From Gammaproteobacteria bacterium (GTDB lineage: Bacteria; Pseudomonadota; Gammaproteobacteria; JAJFKO01), in contig JAJFKO010000024.1 in the NCBI GenBank assembly GCA_021773175.1, positions 42,196-106,195 on the forward strand: 64,000 nt of DNA. Reading direction: 5' to 3'. Below, piece by piece: positions 27,820 through 39,119 of the stretch (the stretch's first letter is position 1; each line of letters opens with the position of its first letter). The notes beneath the pieces were generated by a model that worked only from the letters and a program-made list of their open reading frames with translations, was not told where the DNA came from and did not search any database. The position numbers were made by a program, and so were the translations under genes.

Positions 27820-29329
<1,510 letters not shown>

Positions 29330-29341
29330 TTTTATTGGATA

Positions 29342-29461
29342 GAACTTACGCTAAACACCAAGGTTGAGGCGAATGTGCTTTTTAAAGACCAACAGTATAC
29401 GTAATACGTGAGGATTTTAGAAAGCACATTCAACGAAAAGATTGGTGTTTAGCGTAAGTCC
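29342..29461. repeat. Inverted-repeat element between DUF2065 gene and hflC
   Basis: GAACTTACGCTAAACACCAA at 29342-29361 is an inverted copy of 29442-29461 (one mismatch). A second stem is formed by GAATGTGCTTT (29371-29381) and AAAGCACATTC (29421-29431). The centre holds CCAACAGTATACG/CGTAATACGTGAGG. It lies in the 231-base gap between hflC and the DUF2065 gene, a place where these genes are usually closer. Confidence 0.85.
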
Positions 29462-29560
29462 TACTTGGAGTTTAAAAAGATGAGTTTAGGCCGCCCCCTT
29501 AGAGTCCAGCCTAAAGATATTGCCGCCACTCTACATTTGTAATAGAGCGACGGGTATATA

Positions 29561-30502
29561 TTATTCGCTTGCTGCTTGTTTTCTTTCACCTGCCGCACTA
29601 CCAGAGCTACCACTTAATTTTGTTGCCGAATTAAAATATTTAAAGAATTGACTATCCGGCTGTAGAACCAATACATCTCGTTTATTATCAAAGGTTTTCT
29701 TATACGCTTCTAAACTACGGAAGAAAGCATAAAATTCTGGGTTCTTATCATAAGCAGTAGAATAGATTTTAGCAGCGGTACCATCACCTTCTGCACGAAT
29801 CTTTTCTGATGCACTTTTAGCTGTGGCTAAAATAACTTGAACTTTTGCATTCGCATTAGCTTTAATCTCGATAGCTTGAGAACGACCTTCTGCTCGAAAC
29901 TCTGTTGCTACGCGTTGCCGTTCAGCACGCATACGTTCAAATACTGAATTACTAACTTCGGTTGGTAAATCAATACGCTTAATTCGTACATCAATAACTT
30001 TAATTCCTAAACCTTGTGCATTTTCATTGGCTTTCTGTTTTAGGATAGACATAATCTGTACACGATCAACCGACACCACTTGCTTTAATTGACGCTTACC
30101 AAATTCAGCACGTAATGCATCGTTTAACTTTTGCTGTAGTAAGGTTTGCGCCACCATTTCATTACCACCAGTACGTGTATAATAAAGCGGTAAATTAGCA
30201 ATACGCCATTTCGCAAAGTAATCAACGATCACATCTTTTTGTTCAGCGGTCACCACACGAGATGATTTATGATCCAAAGTTTGTAAACGGATATCAAACT
30301 TACGAACATTATTAATAAATGGCCATTTAAAATGTAGTCCTGGCAATAAAATTTTAGCTTTCTGCGTTTTGTGATTTTTTACGATCTGTCCTAAACGCAA
30401 GAGCATACCTTCATGACCTTCAGTAATGGTAAACATACTCATAGAAAGTAATAGCAAGACAACTAAGGCCACAATTAAGCCGACGGTTTGTGAAAATTTC
30501 AT
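29561..30502 (-). CDS. hflC: HflC, SPFH-domain regulator of FtsH
   Basis: 313 residues from the ATG at 30502 (MKFSQTVGLIVALVVLLLLS); a longer frame overlaps hflK and is not used. One N-terminal membrane helix is followed by an SPFH/band-7 domain (TEGHEGMLLRLGQI, AEQKDVIVDYFAKWRI, RIKRIDLPTEVSNSVFERM) and a coiled segment. With HflK it forms a periplasm-facing complex that modulates the FtsH protease. The start is 4 bases after hflK. Confidence 0.96.
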   Translation of the reverse strand: MKFSQTVGLIVALVVLLLLSMSMFTITEGHEGMLLRLGQIVKNHKTQKAKILLPGLHFKWPFINNVRKFDIRLQTLDHKSSRVVTAEQKDVIVDYFAKWRIANLPLYYTRTGGNEMVAQTLLQQKLNDALRAEFGKRQLKQVVSVDRVQIMSILKQKANENAQGLGIKVIDVRIKRIDLPTEVSNSVFERMRAERQRVATEFRAEGRSQAIEIKANANAKVQVILATAKSASEKIRAEGDGTAAKIYSTAYDKNPEFYAFFRSLEAYKKTFDNKRDVLVLQPDSQFFKYFNSATKLSGSSGSAAGERKQAASE

Positions 30503-30506
30503 GGCG

Positions 30507-31748
30507 TTAATATCCTCGTCCAGCAAAAGAATCACGTCCCGGACGACTGCTATAATCTGCCGTCGAGGTTTTCTTTGTTAATTCAGGTTTAATTGGCACA
30601 ATACTCGAATGATTACCCGACATATTGTGCGGATTATACACTTGTGACATGAGTTTACTCAGAGGTAATAACAACACGTTATTACTCTTATTGGTATCAA
30701 CTAATACTTTACTACTATGTGCTAACATAGATTCAACCGAGGTAAGATACAAACGTTCGCGCATCACTTCTGGCGCAACTTTATACTCAGGCAATAATGC
30801 TAAGAACCGAGCCGTGTTACCTTCTGAATATAAAACCACTTGTTGTTTGTATGCATTTGCCTGAGCTAGCATTTGTTTAGCATTACCTTGAGCCTTTGGA
30901 ATAACATCCTGCGTGTAAGCTTGCGCTTGGTTAACATAACGTTGTTGATCTTCGCGCGCTTTAATCGCGTCATCAAACGCGGCTCGAACTTGTTCAGGTG
31001 CTTTTGCTGGCTGTAAAGCAATATCAGTCACTTGAATACCTGATTGATATAGTTTGAGAATATCTTGGAGTTGCTTATTCACATCCTGACTAACCAAGCT
31101 TCGTCCTGTAGTAAGAACAGAATTTAAAGTCATGTCCCCAACCACTTGTCGCAACGAGCTGGCAGTGGCTAACTGTAAACTTTCGCGTGGATTAACGATG
31201 TTGTAGAGAAATTTTTCGGGATTGCTTATGCGGTACTGCACCGCAACGGATACCGAAACGATGTTTTCATCTCTGGTTAACATTTCAGCACTATATACAT
31301 AGTTATAGACTTTTTGAACATTAACGACTTTAACAGATTCAATAAATCGAGGAATCCAATGTGGCCCGGGTCCAACTGTTTTTGAATAACTTCCAAAGAG
31401 AAGGACAACACCTTGTTCAGCAGGTCCAACGATATAAATACCGGATAAACCCCAGATTACTAGGATGAGTAATACGGCTAAGCCAACAATAAATCCAGCA
31501 CCTTTTTTGCCAAGACTCGCAACAGGGCCGGAACCATTACTTCCAGAACCAAAGCCTTTACCACCACTGCCTTTTTTCTTATTCAGCATGCTATTTAATT
31601 TTTTACTAAATTTACGAAAAACTTCATCAAGATCAGGCGGCGCATTATCAGATCCTTTTTTTTGACCACTCCAAGGATCGCCCGCAGATTTTTTTTCTTG
31701 ATCGCGTTGCTGGTCTTTGTCTTGATCGCTGGGATCATTCCAAGCCAT
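30507..31748 (-). CDS. hflK: HflK, SPFH-domain regulator of FtsH
   Basis: 413 residues from MAWNDPSDQDKDQQRD, the usual HflK start. A Gly/Asn-rich cytoplasmic N-terminus with DPWSGQ precedes a membrane helix near residue 90, then the SPFH domain (IVGPAEQGVVLLFGSY, GPGPHWIPRFIE, NVQKVYNYVYSAEMLTRDEN). It partners HflC around FtsH. It is the first gene of the hflK-hflC part; hflX and hfq are not upstream in this window. Confidence 0.96.
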   Translation of the reverse strand: MAWNDPSDQDKDQQRDQEKKSAGDPWSGQKKGSDNAPPDLDEVFRKFSKKLNSMLNKKKGSGGKGFGSGSNGSGPVASLGKKGAGFIVGLAVLLILVIWGLSGIYIVGPAEQGVVLLFGSYSKTVGPGPHWIPRFIESVKVVNVQKVYNYVYSAEMLTRDENIVSVSVAVQYRISNPEKFLYNIVNPRESLQLATASSLRQVVGDMTLNSVLTTGRSLVSQDVNKQLQDILKLYQSGIQVTDIALQPAKAPEQVRAAFDDAIKAREDQQRYVNQAQAYTQDVIPKAQGNAKQMLAQANAYKQQVVLYSEGNTARFLALLPEYKVAPEVMRERLYLTSVESMLAHSSKVLVDTNKSNNVLLLPLSKLMSQVYNPHNMSGNHSSIVPIKPELTKKTSTADYSSRPGRDSFAGRGY

Positions 31749-31912
31749 AATTTTACTCCACACCAGTATTCACCAGGGGCCGATTTTATGCGCCTCAAAC
31801 ATTAAGAGCAAGCTTTATTCTATAATAAAGGCCTTATATCGGTATTATTTTTGTGTATTTTTTGTTATGTTTACGCTCTAGAACTAAACCCCTAGTGATA
31901 AGAGATAAAGCG

Positions 31913-32554
31913 ATGCAAGCAAAATTACATGCCATCATGGATTTTTTACATTTAGCCGAAAAGCTCAAATTTGAATTACGACATAGTTGGTTGTCAAACG
32001 GACGTCGAGAAAGTGTCGCCGAACATAGCTGGCGTTTAGCTCTAATGGCATTGGCGCTTGCCCCACAACTTGAACATCCTGTGCAACTAGAAAAATCACT
32101 CAAAATGGCCTTGATTCACGACATAGTTGAAGCAGAAGCCGGTGATATCCCCAGTTTCGAATGTACATCCAAAGAAGATAAAGTTTTAAAACAACAAAGA
32201 GAGCAACAAGCAATAACAAATATACGCGATTTACTCAATGATGAAATTGGCGATGAAATCTATGCGTTATGGCAAGAGTTCGAAGCACATCAAAGTATCG
32301 AAGCCAAGTTTGTGATGGCTCTTGATAAATTAGAAGTTTTTCTGCAACACACAGAAGCCGATTTATCAACTTGGCTCGAAAAAGAAAAGCGTATGCTATT
32401 CCAACCACAGTGGCGAGAAGATTACTGCCAACATGATGCAACATTGCAACAATTTAATGACATGATTACCCAAGCAGCGATAGAGAAATTCATGGCTAAT
32501 GACGAAGATGTTGAAGCAATTAGATCTGCCGCCCAGCAAGAAGAACTTGCATAA
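31913..32554 (+). CDS. HD-domain phosphohydrolase (YfbR/HDDC2-like)
   Basis: 213 residues from the ATG at 31913, preceded by AGAGATAA. FLHLAEKLKFELRHSW, then ESVAEHSWRLALMALAL and KMALIHDIVEAEAGDIP show the HD metal-binding pattern (His of AEHSW, HD of IHDIVE) of the YfbR/HDDC2 group, many of which are nucleoside 5'-monophosphatases. A later Asp in VMALDKLEVFLQH completes the site. Divergent from hflK and convergent with hutI. The substrate is inferred from the family only. Confidence 0.85.
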   Translation: MQAKLHAIMDFLHLAEKLKFELRHSWLSNGRRESVAEHSWRLALMALALAPQLEHPVQLEKSLKMALIHDIVEAEAGDIPSFECTSKEDKVLKQQREQQAITNIRDLLNDEIGDEIYALWQEFEAHQSIEAKFVMALDKLEVFLQHTEADLSTWLEKEKRMLFQPQWREDYCQHDATLQQFNDMITQAAIEKFMANDEDVEAIRSAAQQEELA

Positions 32555-32575
32555 AAGAATATCCTCAAAATTTTT

Positions 32576-33793
32576 CTAAACAGAATTTCCTTTATATATA
32601 ACACTGTTTGGTAAATTGCCGCTAATTCTATAGGCTAAATCTTGTGGATGCTCAATTGCCCAAAGACTAAAATCTGCCTGTTTGCCTACAGCTAGACTTC
32701 CTAAACTATCCTGCCATCCTAAAGCACGCGCAGCATGCCGTGTAATACCTTGTAACGCTTCAAGCGGTGTTAACTTAAATAAAACACATGCCATATTAAC
32801 CATTAGCAATAATGAAGTACATGGAGAACTACCTGGATTACAGTCCGTTGCAATAGCAATCGGCACCCTATGTTTACGCAACAAATCAATCGGCGGTAAT
32901 TGTGTTTCTTGTAGATAATAAAACGCACCAGGTAATAATGTTGCAACCGTACCAGCTTTCGCCATGGCAATAATGCTAGCTTTTGATAAATATTCTAAAT
33001 GATCCGCCGATAATGCATCAAATTCTGCAGCAAGCTTAGCACCATGCATATCAGATAATTGTTCGGCATGGATCTTCACTGGCAAGTTTAATGATGTTGC
33101 TGCCTGAAAAAGTTTACGCGTTTGAGCAAGATTAAAAGCAATATTTTCACAAAAAACATCAACAGCATCAATAAGATTCTCTTTAGCTAAATAGGGCAAT
33201 ATGATTTCGCATATATGATGCATGTACTCATCAGATTTACCAGAGAATTCCGGTGGAATAGCGTGCGCACCAAGAAATGTTTTCTGAACATGACAAGGGA
33301 AATTGTCGGCAATTTGCTGCGCTACTTGCAGCATCTTTTCTTCGTTATTAACATCTAAGCCATAACCAGATTTAATCTCGATGCCTGTAACACCTTCACT
33401 TAACAAAGATTGTAATCGCTTTATACTTTCTTGATATAAATCGTGAATACTGGCTTCACGCGTGGCATACATCGTTTTCTGAATACCCCCACCTTGCTTA
33501 GCAATATCGGCATATGATTTACCAGCTAAACGCAGACTAAATTCATTCGCACGATTACCGCCATAGACAATGTGTGTATGACAATCAATAAACCCGGGTA
33601 ACAGCCATTGTTGTTTTACATCATAAACGTTGCTTGCAAGTTTATCGGCATCAATTTCTAAGCTCTGACTAGGGCCAATCCAGGCAATCTTACCTTGCTT
33701 AACCGCAATAGCACCATCTTCAATAATCCCATAATCATCTTCAGCATCGAATGTCGCGATGCGCGCATTGATCCATAAGCTATCCCATAGCAT
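32576..33793 (-). CDS. hutI: Imidazolonepropionase
   Basis: 405 residues from the ATG at 33793 (MLWDSLWINARIATFD); the upstream extension runs into a repeat element and is not credible. Metal ligands are in FIDCHTHIVYGGNRANEFSL and KIHAEQLSDMHGAKLAAEF, and TDCNPGSSPC is the late family motif. It hydrolyses 4-imidazolone-5-propionate to N-formimidoyl-L-glutamate, feeding HutG encoded divergently. hutH and hutU are not in the window. Confidence 0.96.
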   Translation of the reverse strand: MLWDSLWINARIATFDAEDDYGIIEDGAIAVKQGKIAWIGPSQSLEIDADKLASNVYDVKQQWLLPGFIDCHTHIVYGGNRANEFSLRLAGKSYADIAKQGGGIQKTMYATREASIHDLYQESIKRLQSLLSEGVTGIEIKSGYGLDVNNEEKMLQVAQQIADNFPCHVQKTFLGAHAIPPEFSGKSDEYMHHICEIILPYLAKENLIDAVDVFCENIAFNLAQTRKLFQAATSLNLPVKIHAEQLSDMHGAKLAAEFDALSADHLEYLSKASIIAMAKAGTVATLLPGAFYYLQETQLPPIDLLRKHRVPIAIATDCNPGSSPCTSLLLMVNMACVLFKLTPLEALQGITRHAARALGWQDSLGSLAVGKQADFSLWAIEHPQDLAYRISGNLPNSVIYKGNSV

Positions 33794-33821
33794 AGTAAAC
33801 CCCACATTTATCGTAAGTCCT

Positions 33822-34018
33822 GTTTTTAACCTAGATTCCGCAGCTGGCATCGTAGCGAGAGCGCTTAACATGTTGAAGATAGACTGAAATTTTGAAAATT
33901 AATGTGGACACAGTAGTTACTCTACGGGTGCGCGTTAATTTGCGAAATTTTAGCTTAGATTCAGTATATTAGGCGTTCGCAGTAGATGGCAACTGCGGAA
34001 TCTAGGTTTAACAAAAAC
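33822..34018. repeat. Nested inverted-repeat element in the hutI-hutG divergent region
   Basis: Left arm 33822-33851 (GTTTTTAACCTAGATTCCGC...) and right arm 33985-34018 are inverted copies with small gaps; AACCTAGATTCCGCAG is exact in both. Inner arms are near 33886-33906 and 33931-33951 (GAAATTTTGAAAATTAATG against its near complement). It fills most of the 295-base gap that must also hold the promoters of both hut genes. Confidence 0.82.
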
Positions 34019-34088
34019 CACATAGACTTAATAACATCAGGCCAGTATCATACCATGATACAAATTCAAATAAAGAGATCAAACTAGC

Positions 34089-35057
34089 ATGTGGCAGCAA
34101 CATTACCAGCCCCCTCTTCCCTCTCAATGGCAAGGTCGTGATGACGGTCAACTCGAGCGCTGGCACCAAGTTATTAAATTTGTCGATGCAACCACATTGA
34201 ACAATTATCAGAATCAACAACCCACTTTTGCTTTGCTCGGGTTTGCCTGTGATGAAGGCGTGAAGCGCAATCAAGGTCGACTGGGAGCAAAACAAGGACC
34301 CGACGCAATACGCAAAACACTTAAGAATCTACCTTGGCATGATCCTGGTATAGCGTTAATTGATATCGGCAATATCACGTGTGACAATGATGATTTGGAA
34401 ACAGCACAACGAAGTCTAGGGGATTTGTGCGCGCTACTCTATCAACAAAAGATTGAACCCTTAGTTATCGGTGGGGGTCATGAAGTTGCTTGGGGCCATT
34501 ATCAAGGCATTGCCGCAAACTATTCACAACAAAATATAGGCATCATCAATTTTGATGCGCATTTTGATTTGCGCCCTTTGCTCGAAGATAATAAAGGCAG
34601 TTCTGGCACGCCGTTTTTACAAATTGCTCATACTCGACAGCAGCAACAACAAAATTTTGATTATCTCTGCATAGGTATTCAAAAAAGTGCAAATACCGCA
34701 TCTTTATTTTCTACCGCTAACTCGCTAGATGTTGATTTTATTTATGCTGCCGATATTCATGCTAACAAAGCAACAACGATTGCTGCACAACTGCATGACT
34801 TCATTGCTAATGTCGATGTTATTTATTTAACACTTTGCTTAGATGTTTTTGCAAGCAGCGCAGCACCGGGTGTTAGCGCACCACAAGCATTGGGATTATT
34901 TCCAGGTCAGGTCATGCCATTATTCAATAACATCCTCAATTCAAATAAAGTTATTGCATTTGATATTGCTGAAATGGCTCCCAATTATGATATCGATCAA
35001 TGTACTGCAAAGCTTGCAGCACAATTTATTTTTGAATATTTACATTATATAAGATAG
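34089..35057 (+). CDS. hutG: Formimidoylglutamase (ureohydrolase family)
   Basis: 322 residues. The ureohydrolase metal sites are GGGHEVAWGHYQG, NFDAHFDLRP and the late LCLDVFASSAAPGVSAPQA, which matches formimidoylglutamases better than arginase or agmatinase. It hydrolyses N-formimidoyl-glutamate to glutamate and formamide. Divergent from hutI, so the two lower steps of histidine use are paired. The N-terminal WQQHYQPPLPSQWQGRDD is also typical of HutG. Confidence 0.93.
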   Translation: MWQQHYQPPLPSQWQGRDDGQLERWHQVIKFVDATTLNNYQNQQPTFALLGFACDEGVKRNQGRLGAKQGPDAIRKTLKNLPWHDPGIALIDIGNITCDNDDLETAQRSLGDLCALLYQQKIEPLVIGGGHEVAWGHYQGIAANYSQQNIGIINFDAHFDLRPLLEDNKGSSGTPFLQIAHTRQQQQQNFDYLCIGIQKSANTASLFSTANSLDVDFIYAADIHANKATTIAAQLHDFIANVDVIYLTLCLDVFASSAAPGVSAPQALGLFPGQVMPLFNNILNSNKVIAFDIAEMAPNYDIDQCTAKLAAQFIFEYLHYIR

Positions 35058-35069
35058 TTACCCCTTTTT

Positions 35070-37163
35070 ATGAAAATTAATGATGCTCTACAGAAACTAT
35101 ATGATTTAGATTATGAACAACGTCATGCTCAAGAAGAGATGATGCATTGCATCAGTGATGCAATCGAGAATAAAGATGTTGCCATCATTGAAGGCGGCAC
35201 TGGGATTGGCAAAAGCTATGGTTATTTAATTCCCGCCTTGCTAAATAGGCCGGCAAAAAAACAGATTGTTATCGCCACAGCAACAGTGTCATTACAAGAA
35301 CAATTATTTAATAAAGATTTGCGTTCGTTACGCCAACAACTCGACTTGAATTTTTCGTATAGTATTGCAAAAGGTCGCCAACGTTATATTTGTTTACATA
35401 AACTCTATCAAACTGATGATGCCAATCAAGATGATTTATTTGTCGATAGTGACGTGGCAGAACTTAATGCGGCGATCAATAGTCAGCAACCTGCCGCTAG
35501 TGACTTAGTTTTATTTCAAAAACTAAAACACGCTCTTGAGCAGGGTCAATGGGATGGTGACCGTGATAATTATCCAACAACTCTGCCAAATAATGCCTGG
35601 CAACGTGTAACAACAGATTCACATCGCTGTATGAAAAAAAGCTGTGAGTTTTTTCATCACTGTCCTTATTATAAAGCGCGCAAAAAGCAATTTAATGCGG
35701 ATGTTCTTGTCACTAATCATAATTTTTTACTCGCCGACCTCGCCATGGGTTCCGGAACCTTATTACCGGCATTAGAAAATAGCATCCTTATTATTGATGA
35801 AGCCCATAATTTCCCCGAGAAAGCCATCGAAGCATTATCAAGCAATATTACGTTACTTGGTGCAACAGATTGGCTCACGCTAAGCGAGAAAATCAATAAA
35901 AAAGTTTTAACTTTATCAAAAGAGTTAAGTGCTCAAGCTCAATATTTGCTACCACTCAGCATCGAGCTAATTAAATATTTAAAACTGTTTCATGCTACGG
36001 TGCATGATCACTTCTTGCAAATGCCTGATGAGAAATCATGGCAACCTGATATTATCCCTGAAAGTCTATTGAATTATGCGCAACACATTAGTACCTTAGC
36101 AACGCAACTTGTCCCTCGCGTTGAAAAGCTATTAGAAAGTATGAAAAAACTTATGATGCCAGGTGTAAGCACAATCCCCAGTTCACTGATCGCCGCTACA
36201 GGATTTTTCTTTCATCGCGTGGAAAATTTACAGCAAACGTTTTCACAATTAATCAGTCAACATGATGATATATCAAAACCACCGATTGCCAAATGGTTCA
36301 CCCAAACCGGTAAGCATCAACGAGCGGGAATAATGGATTATCAATGCCATACCGCTCCTATCAGTGCAGCTGCTAATTTAGTGAAAGTCTTATGGCAAGA
36401 GCGCGAAAATGCTGTAATCATGTGTTCAGCAACATTATGTTCATTAGGCTCTTTTGATTATTTTATTGAAAAGACTGGATTAAATTTATTACAAGAACCA
36501 CCTGCAACAACACTTGCTCTAGCATCGCCTTTTGATTACGCCGCATCTCAACTCATTATTCCTGCTATGCGCAATGAACCTTCTTTTAATAGTAATCAAC
36601 ATTTAAAAGAATTAATTACTCTATTGCCAAAACTTTTTCATAATGCACATGGCACTTTAGTCCTTTTTACCAGTAAATATTCAATGCTCGAAGCCTATCA
36701 TGCGATTAGCGAACAACACGCAATAAATCACATATTATTACAGGGACAGATGCCTCGCCAAAAAATCATGCAACAACATTTTGAGACTATAGAAAAACAA
36801 CGACCGAGTATTATTTTCGGCATGCAAAGTTTTGCCGAAGGTATCGATCTACCCGGCAATTTATGTAAAACATTAATTATTACGAAATTACCGTTTGCCA
36901 TCCCATCAAGCCCTATTGAGCTAACTCGACAAACTTGGTTGAAAACCATTAATAAAAATCCATTTCGCCATTATGCATTACCAGAAACTTCCGTGCGCTT
37001 AACCCAGTTTGCAGGACGCCTAATCCGATCAAGCACTGACCAGGGAACCCTGTATATTCTAGACCGTCGTATCCAAAGTAAATCTTATGGTCGTTTGTTA
37101 TTGCGTGGATTGCCCCCATTTTCAATTAATATTGAAGAAAATTTAACGAATGAAATCATATAG
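35070..37163 (+). CDS. DinG/YoaA-type XPD-like DNA helicase
   Basis: 697 residues, superfamily 2. Walker A is EGGTGIGKSYGYLIPAL; the Fe-S cysteines are in RYICLHKLY and CMKKSCEFFHHCPYY; DEAH is in LIIDEAHNFPEKA; the C-terminal half has GMQSFAEGIDLPG and TQFAGRLIRSS. It is a 5'-3' helicase of the DinG/YoaA group that acts on repair and replication structures. It follows hutG by 12 bases and may be co-transcribed, though a functional link is not expected. I cannot separate DinG from YoaA. Confidence 0.9.
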   Translation: MKINDALQKLYDLDYEQRHAQEEMMHCISDAIENKDVAIIEGGTGIGKSYGYLIPALLNRPAKKQIVIATATVSLQEQLFNKDLRSLRQQLDLNFSYSIAKGRQRYICLHKLYQTDDANQDDLFVDSDVAELNAAINSQQPAASDLVLFQKLKHALEQGQWDGDRDNYPTTLPNNAWQRVTTDSHRCMKKSCEFFHHCPYYKARKKQFNADVLVTNHNFLLADLAMGSGTLLPALENSILIIDEAHNFPEKAIEALSSNITLLGATDWLTLSEKINKKVLTLSKELSAQAQYLLPLSIELIKYLKLFHATVHDHFLQMPDEKSWQPDIIPESLLNYAQHISTLATQLVPRVEKLLESMKKLMMPGVSTIPSSLIAATGFFFHRVENLQQTFSQLISQHDDISKPPIAKWFTQTGKHQRAGIMDYQCHTAPISAAANLVKVLWQERENAVIMCSATLCSLGSFDYFIEKTGLNLLQEPPATTLALASPFDYAASQLIIPAMRNEPSFNSNQHLKELITLLPKLFHNAHGTLVLFTSKYSMLEAYHAISEQHAINHILLQGQMPRQKIMQQHFETIEKQRPSIIFGMQSFAEGIDLPGNLCKTLIITKLPFAIPSSPIELTRQTWLKTINKNPFRHYALPETSVRLTQFAGRLIRSSTDQGTLYILDRRIQSKSYGRLLLRGLPPFSINIEENLTNEII

Positions 37164-37292
37164 TAACAAACCCCCAGGTTAATTATCTGCCGTTACTCTT
37201 ACCTCTCGAATACTCATTCATAATTAACTTTGTTTTTAAGCACCATTTTCTTTATAATCGCGCGCTTATTTGAGCTGTTTAAGGGAGAGGTC

Positions 37293-39119
37293 ATGCAGTT
37301 ACGTCAATATAAGCTACGTATTTTTAGTATTCTTTTTATCGTGCTAGCTTTTGCGATGGTAAGCCAACAAGCATACGCATTTAACTTTAGTAATTTGTTT
37401 TTTTTCGGTGACAGTTTATCTGATGCCGGTAATGTCACCAATAATCCTAACTGTAATAATGGTGTCTGCACCAATCCTCCTGGCAATGTCTGGGCGCAGT
37501 TCTTAGGCTCTAAATATGGCAAGCACGTTACGCCTTCTAATAATGGTGGCACTGACCACGCACATATTGGCGCAAGTACGAATGATACAGCGCCAGGTGT
37601 TACGAATGTTAATACCCAAGTCGCTAATGTGATAGCAGCACACCATGGTCACCTTGATCGTAATGCTTTATATACTGTTTGGGCTGGCGCTGATAACATT
37701 ATTGACGCGCTTTTCAATGATCCAACCAGCTTCCCTGCCGCAGCTATCGCAACTGCTTCAACTGATGTAATGAATGAAGCTATAGCGTTACACCATGCAG
37801 GCGCACGCTTTATCATGATTGGCAATATCCCCGATATCGGTAACACGCCTGGCGGTAGACTGGCGAATCAATTATTCCCGGGCGTACAAGGAACATTAAC
37901 AGCATCATCCAACTCGATTAATAATCAGTTACGTAATAAACTTAACGGATTACACTTTGATGTCATTCAATTAGACTTTGCGGGGCTATTTCGCGATATT
38001 CTCGCAGACCCTGCAGCCTTCGGTTTTACTGATGTCGTCAGTAATTGTGATGTTACAAATGACCCTACCTGTAAAGGCAAACTATTTGTTTTCCAAATTC
38101 ATCCAACCCAGGCAGGCCATGAAGTCCTTGCTGACTATGCGTTCTCAGTATTATCTGCTCCTGATTTTGCATCAGCATTAGCATTAATTCCTTTTGCTAA
38201 CATTCAATCGCAAGATAATGTAATTAAGCAACAGCTTATTCCTTATGCGCCACATTACATGAAAAAACGTTTACATGTTTTCTTAAGTGGTAATGCAGCT
38301 CCTGCATATCATCCAGCAAGAATGCAAAACACCATGCCGACTTACCACTCGAACAATTACAGTTCAACAGTTGGTGTGCTTTACTATCTCAATCCAGAAA
38401 CAGAAATTGGTGCAGCTTATGGGCATAACTTTAATAAATCTGACTTTGGCGGTAATGCTGGTGATGTAAATTGGAATAGCGATATCTTATCGGTATTTGC
38501 TAGCTATTTTAATAATATCTTCTTTGCCAATGGTATTATCAATTTTGGGCATATGAGCTTTAATGATATCGATCGCCACTTTTATCTTGGTCCAAAAAGT
38601 ACGTGGGCTGATGGTAATAGCAGCGGTTGGCTTTATGGCGTACATTCATCAGTAGGCTATTTCGTTATTCATCATCATGATTGGCAAACTGGCCCATTCT
38701 TAGCGGCGGGTTACAGTTATCTAATGGTAAATGGCTATACTGAAAAAGGTGCTGATGCCGCAAATATCGCCTTTGGTAGTCAACATAATGATAGTTTAGT
38801 TGCTGGTATTGGTTGGCGCGCACGTATGGTCAACACATACCATCGTATGCACATCATCACTAACGTATTTGTCAGTGCTGATCGCTCTTGGATAGGTGGT
38901 GCACGCAACATTAACTTCCATGTTGCTAGCATAGTCGGTAGCCATGCATTTCTACCGGTGAATGTGCCTTGTCAGAATTTCTTCACGGCTGGTTTTAATG
39001 TTGGTGATCAACTGCATAATGGTTTGATCATTTCATTAGGGTATCTAGCTAGTGCTGGCGATGAAAACTCTATTGCACAGAACGTGAATGTTGGCTTTAC
39101 GTATCCTCTAGAAAATTAG
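37293..39119 (+). CDS. GDSL-type lipase/esterase autotransporter
   Basis: 608 residues from the ATG at 37293, with AGGGAGAGG upstream. A signal peptide (residues 1-29, ending QQAYA) is followed by an SGNH/GDSL passenger: block I FFFGDSLSDAGN with Ser41, WAGADN with the block III Asn, and the His of IHPTQAGHEVLADY (His270). The position that is normally the catalytic Asp three residues before this His is Phe. Residues from about 330 form a C-terminal autotransporter beta-barrel. It is likely exposed on the cell surface as a phospholipase or esterase. An inverted repeat begins at its stop codon. Confidence 0.9.
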   Translation: MQLRQYKLRIFSILFIVLAFAMVSQQAYAFNFSNLFFFGDSLSDAGNVTNNPNCNNGVCTNPPGNVWAQFLGSKYGKHVTPSNNGGTDHAHIGASTNDTAPGVTNVNTQVANVIAAHHGHLDRNALYTVWAGADNIIDALFNDPTSFPAAAIATASTDVMNEAIALHHAGARFIMIGNIPDIGNTPGGRLANQLFPGVQGTLTASSNSINNQLRNKLNGLHFDVIQLDFAGLFRDILADPAAFGFTDVVSNCDVTNDPTCKGKLFVFQIHPTQAGHEVLADYAFSVLSAPDFASALALIPFANIQSQDNVIKQQLIPYAPHYMKKRLHVFLSGNAAPAYHPARMQNTMPTYHSNNYSSTVGVLYYLNPETEIGAAYGHNFNKSDFGGNAGDVNWNSDILSVFASYFNNIFFANGIINFGHMSFNDIDRHFYLGPKSTWADGNSSGWLYGVHSSVGYFVIHHHDWQTGPFLAAGYSYLMVNGYTEKGADAANIAFGSQHNDSLVAGIGWRARMVNTYHRMHIITNVFVSADRSWIGGARNINFHVASIVGSHAFLPVNVPCQNFFTAGFNVGDQLHNGLIISLGYLASAGDENSIAQNVNVGFTYPLEN

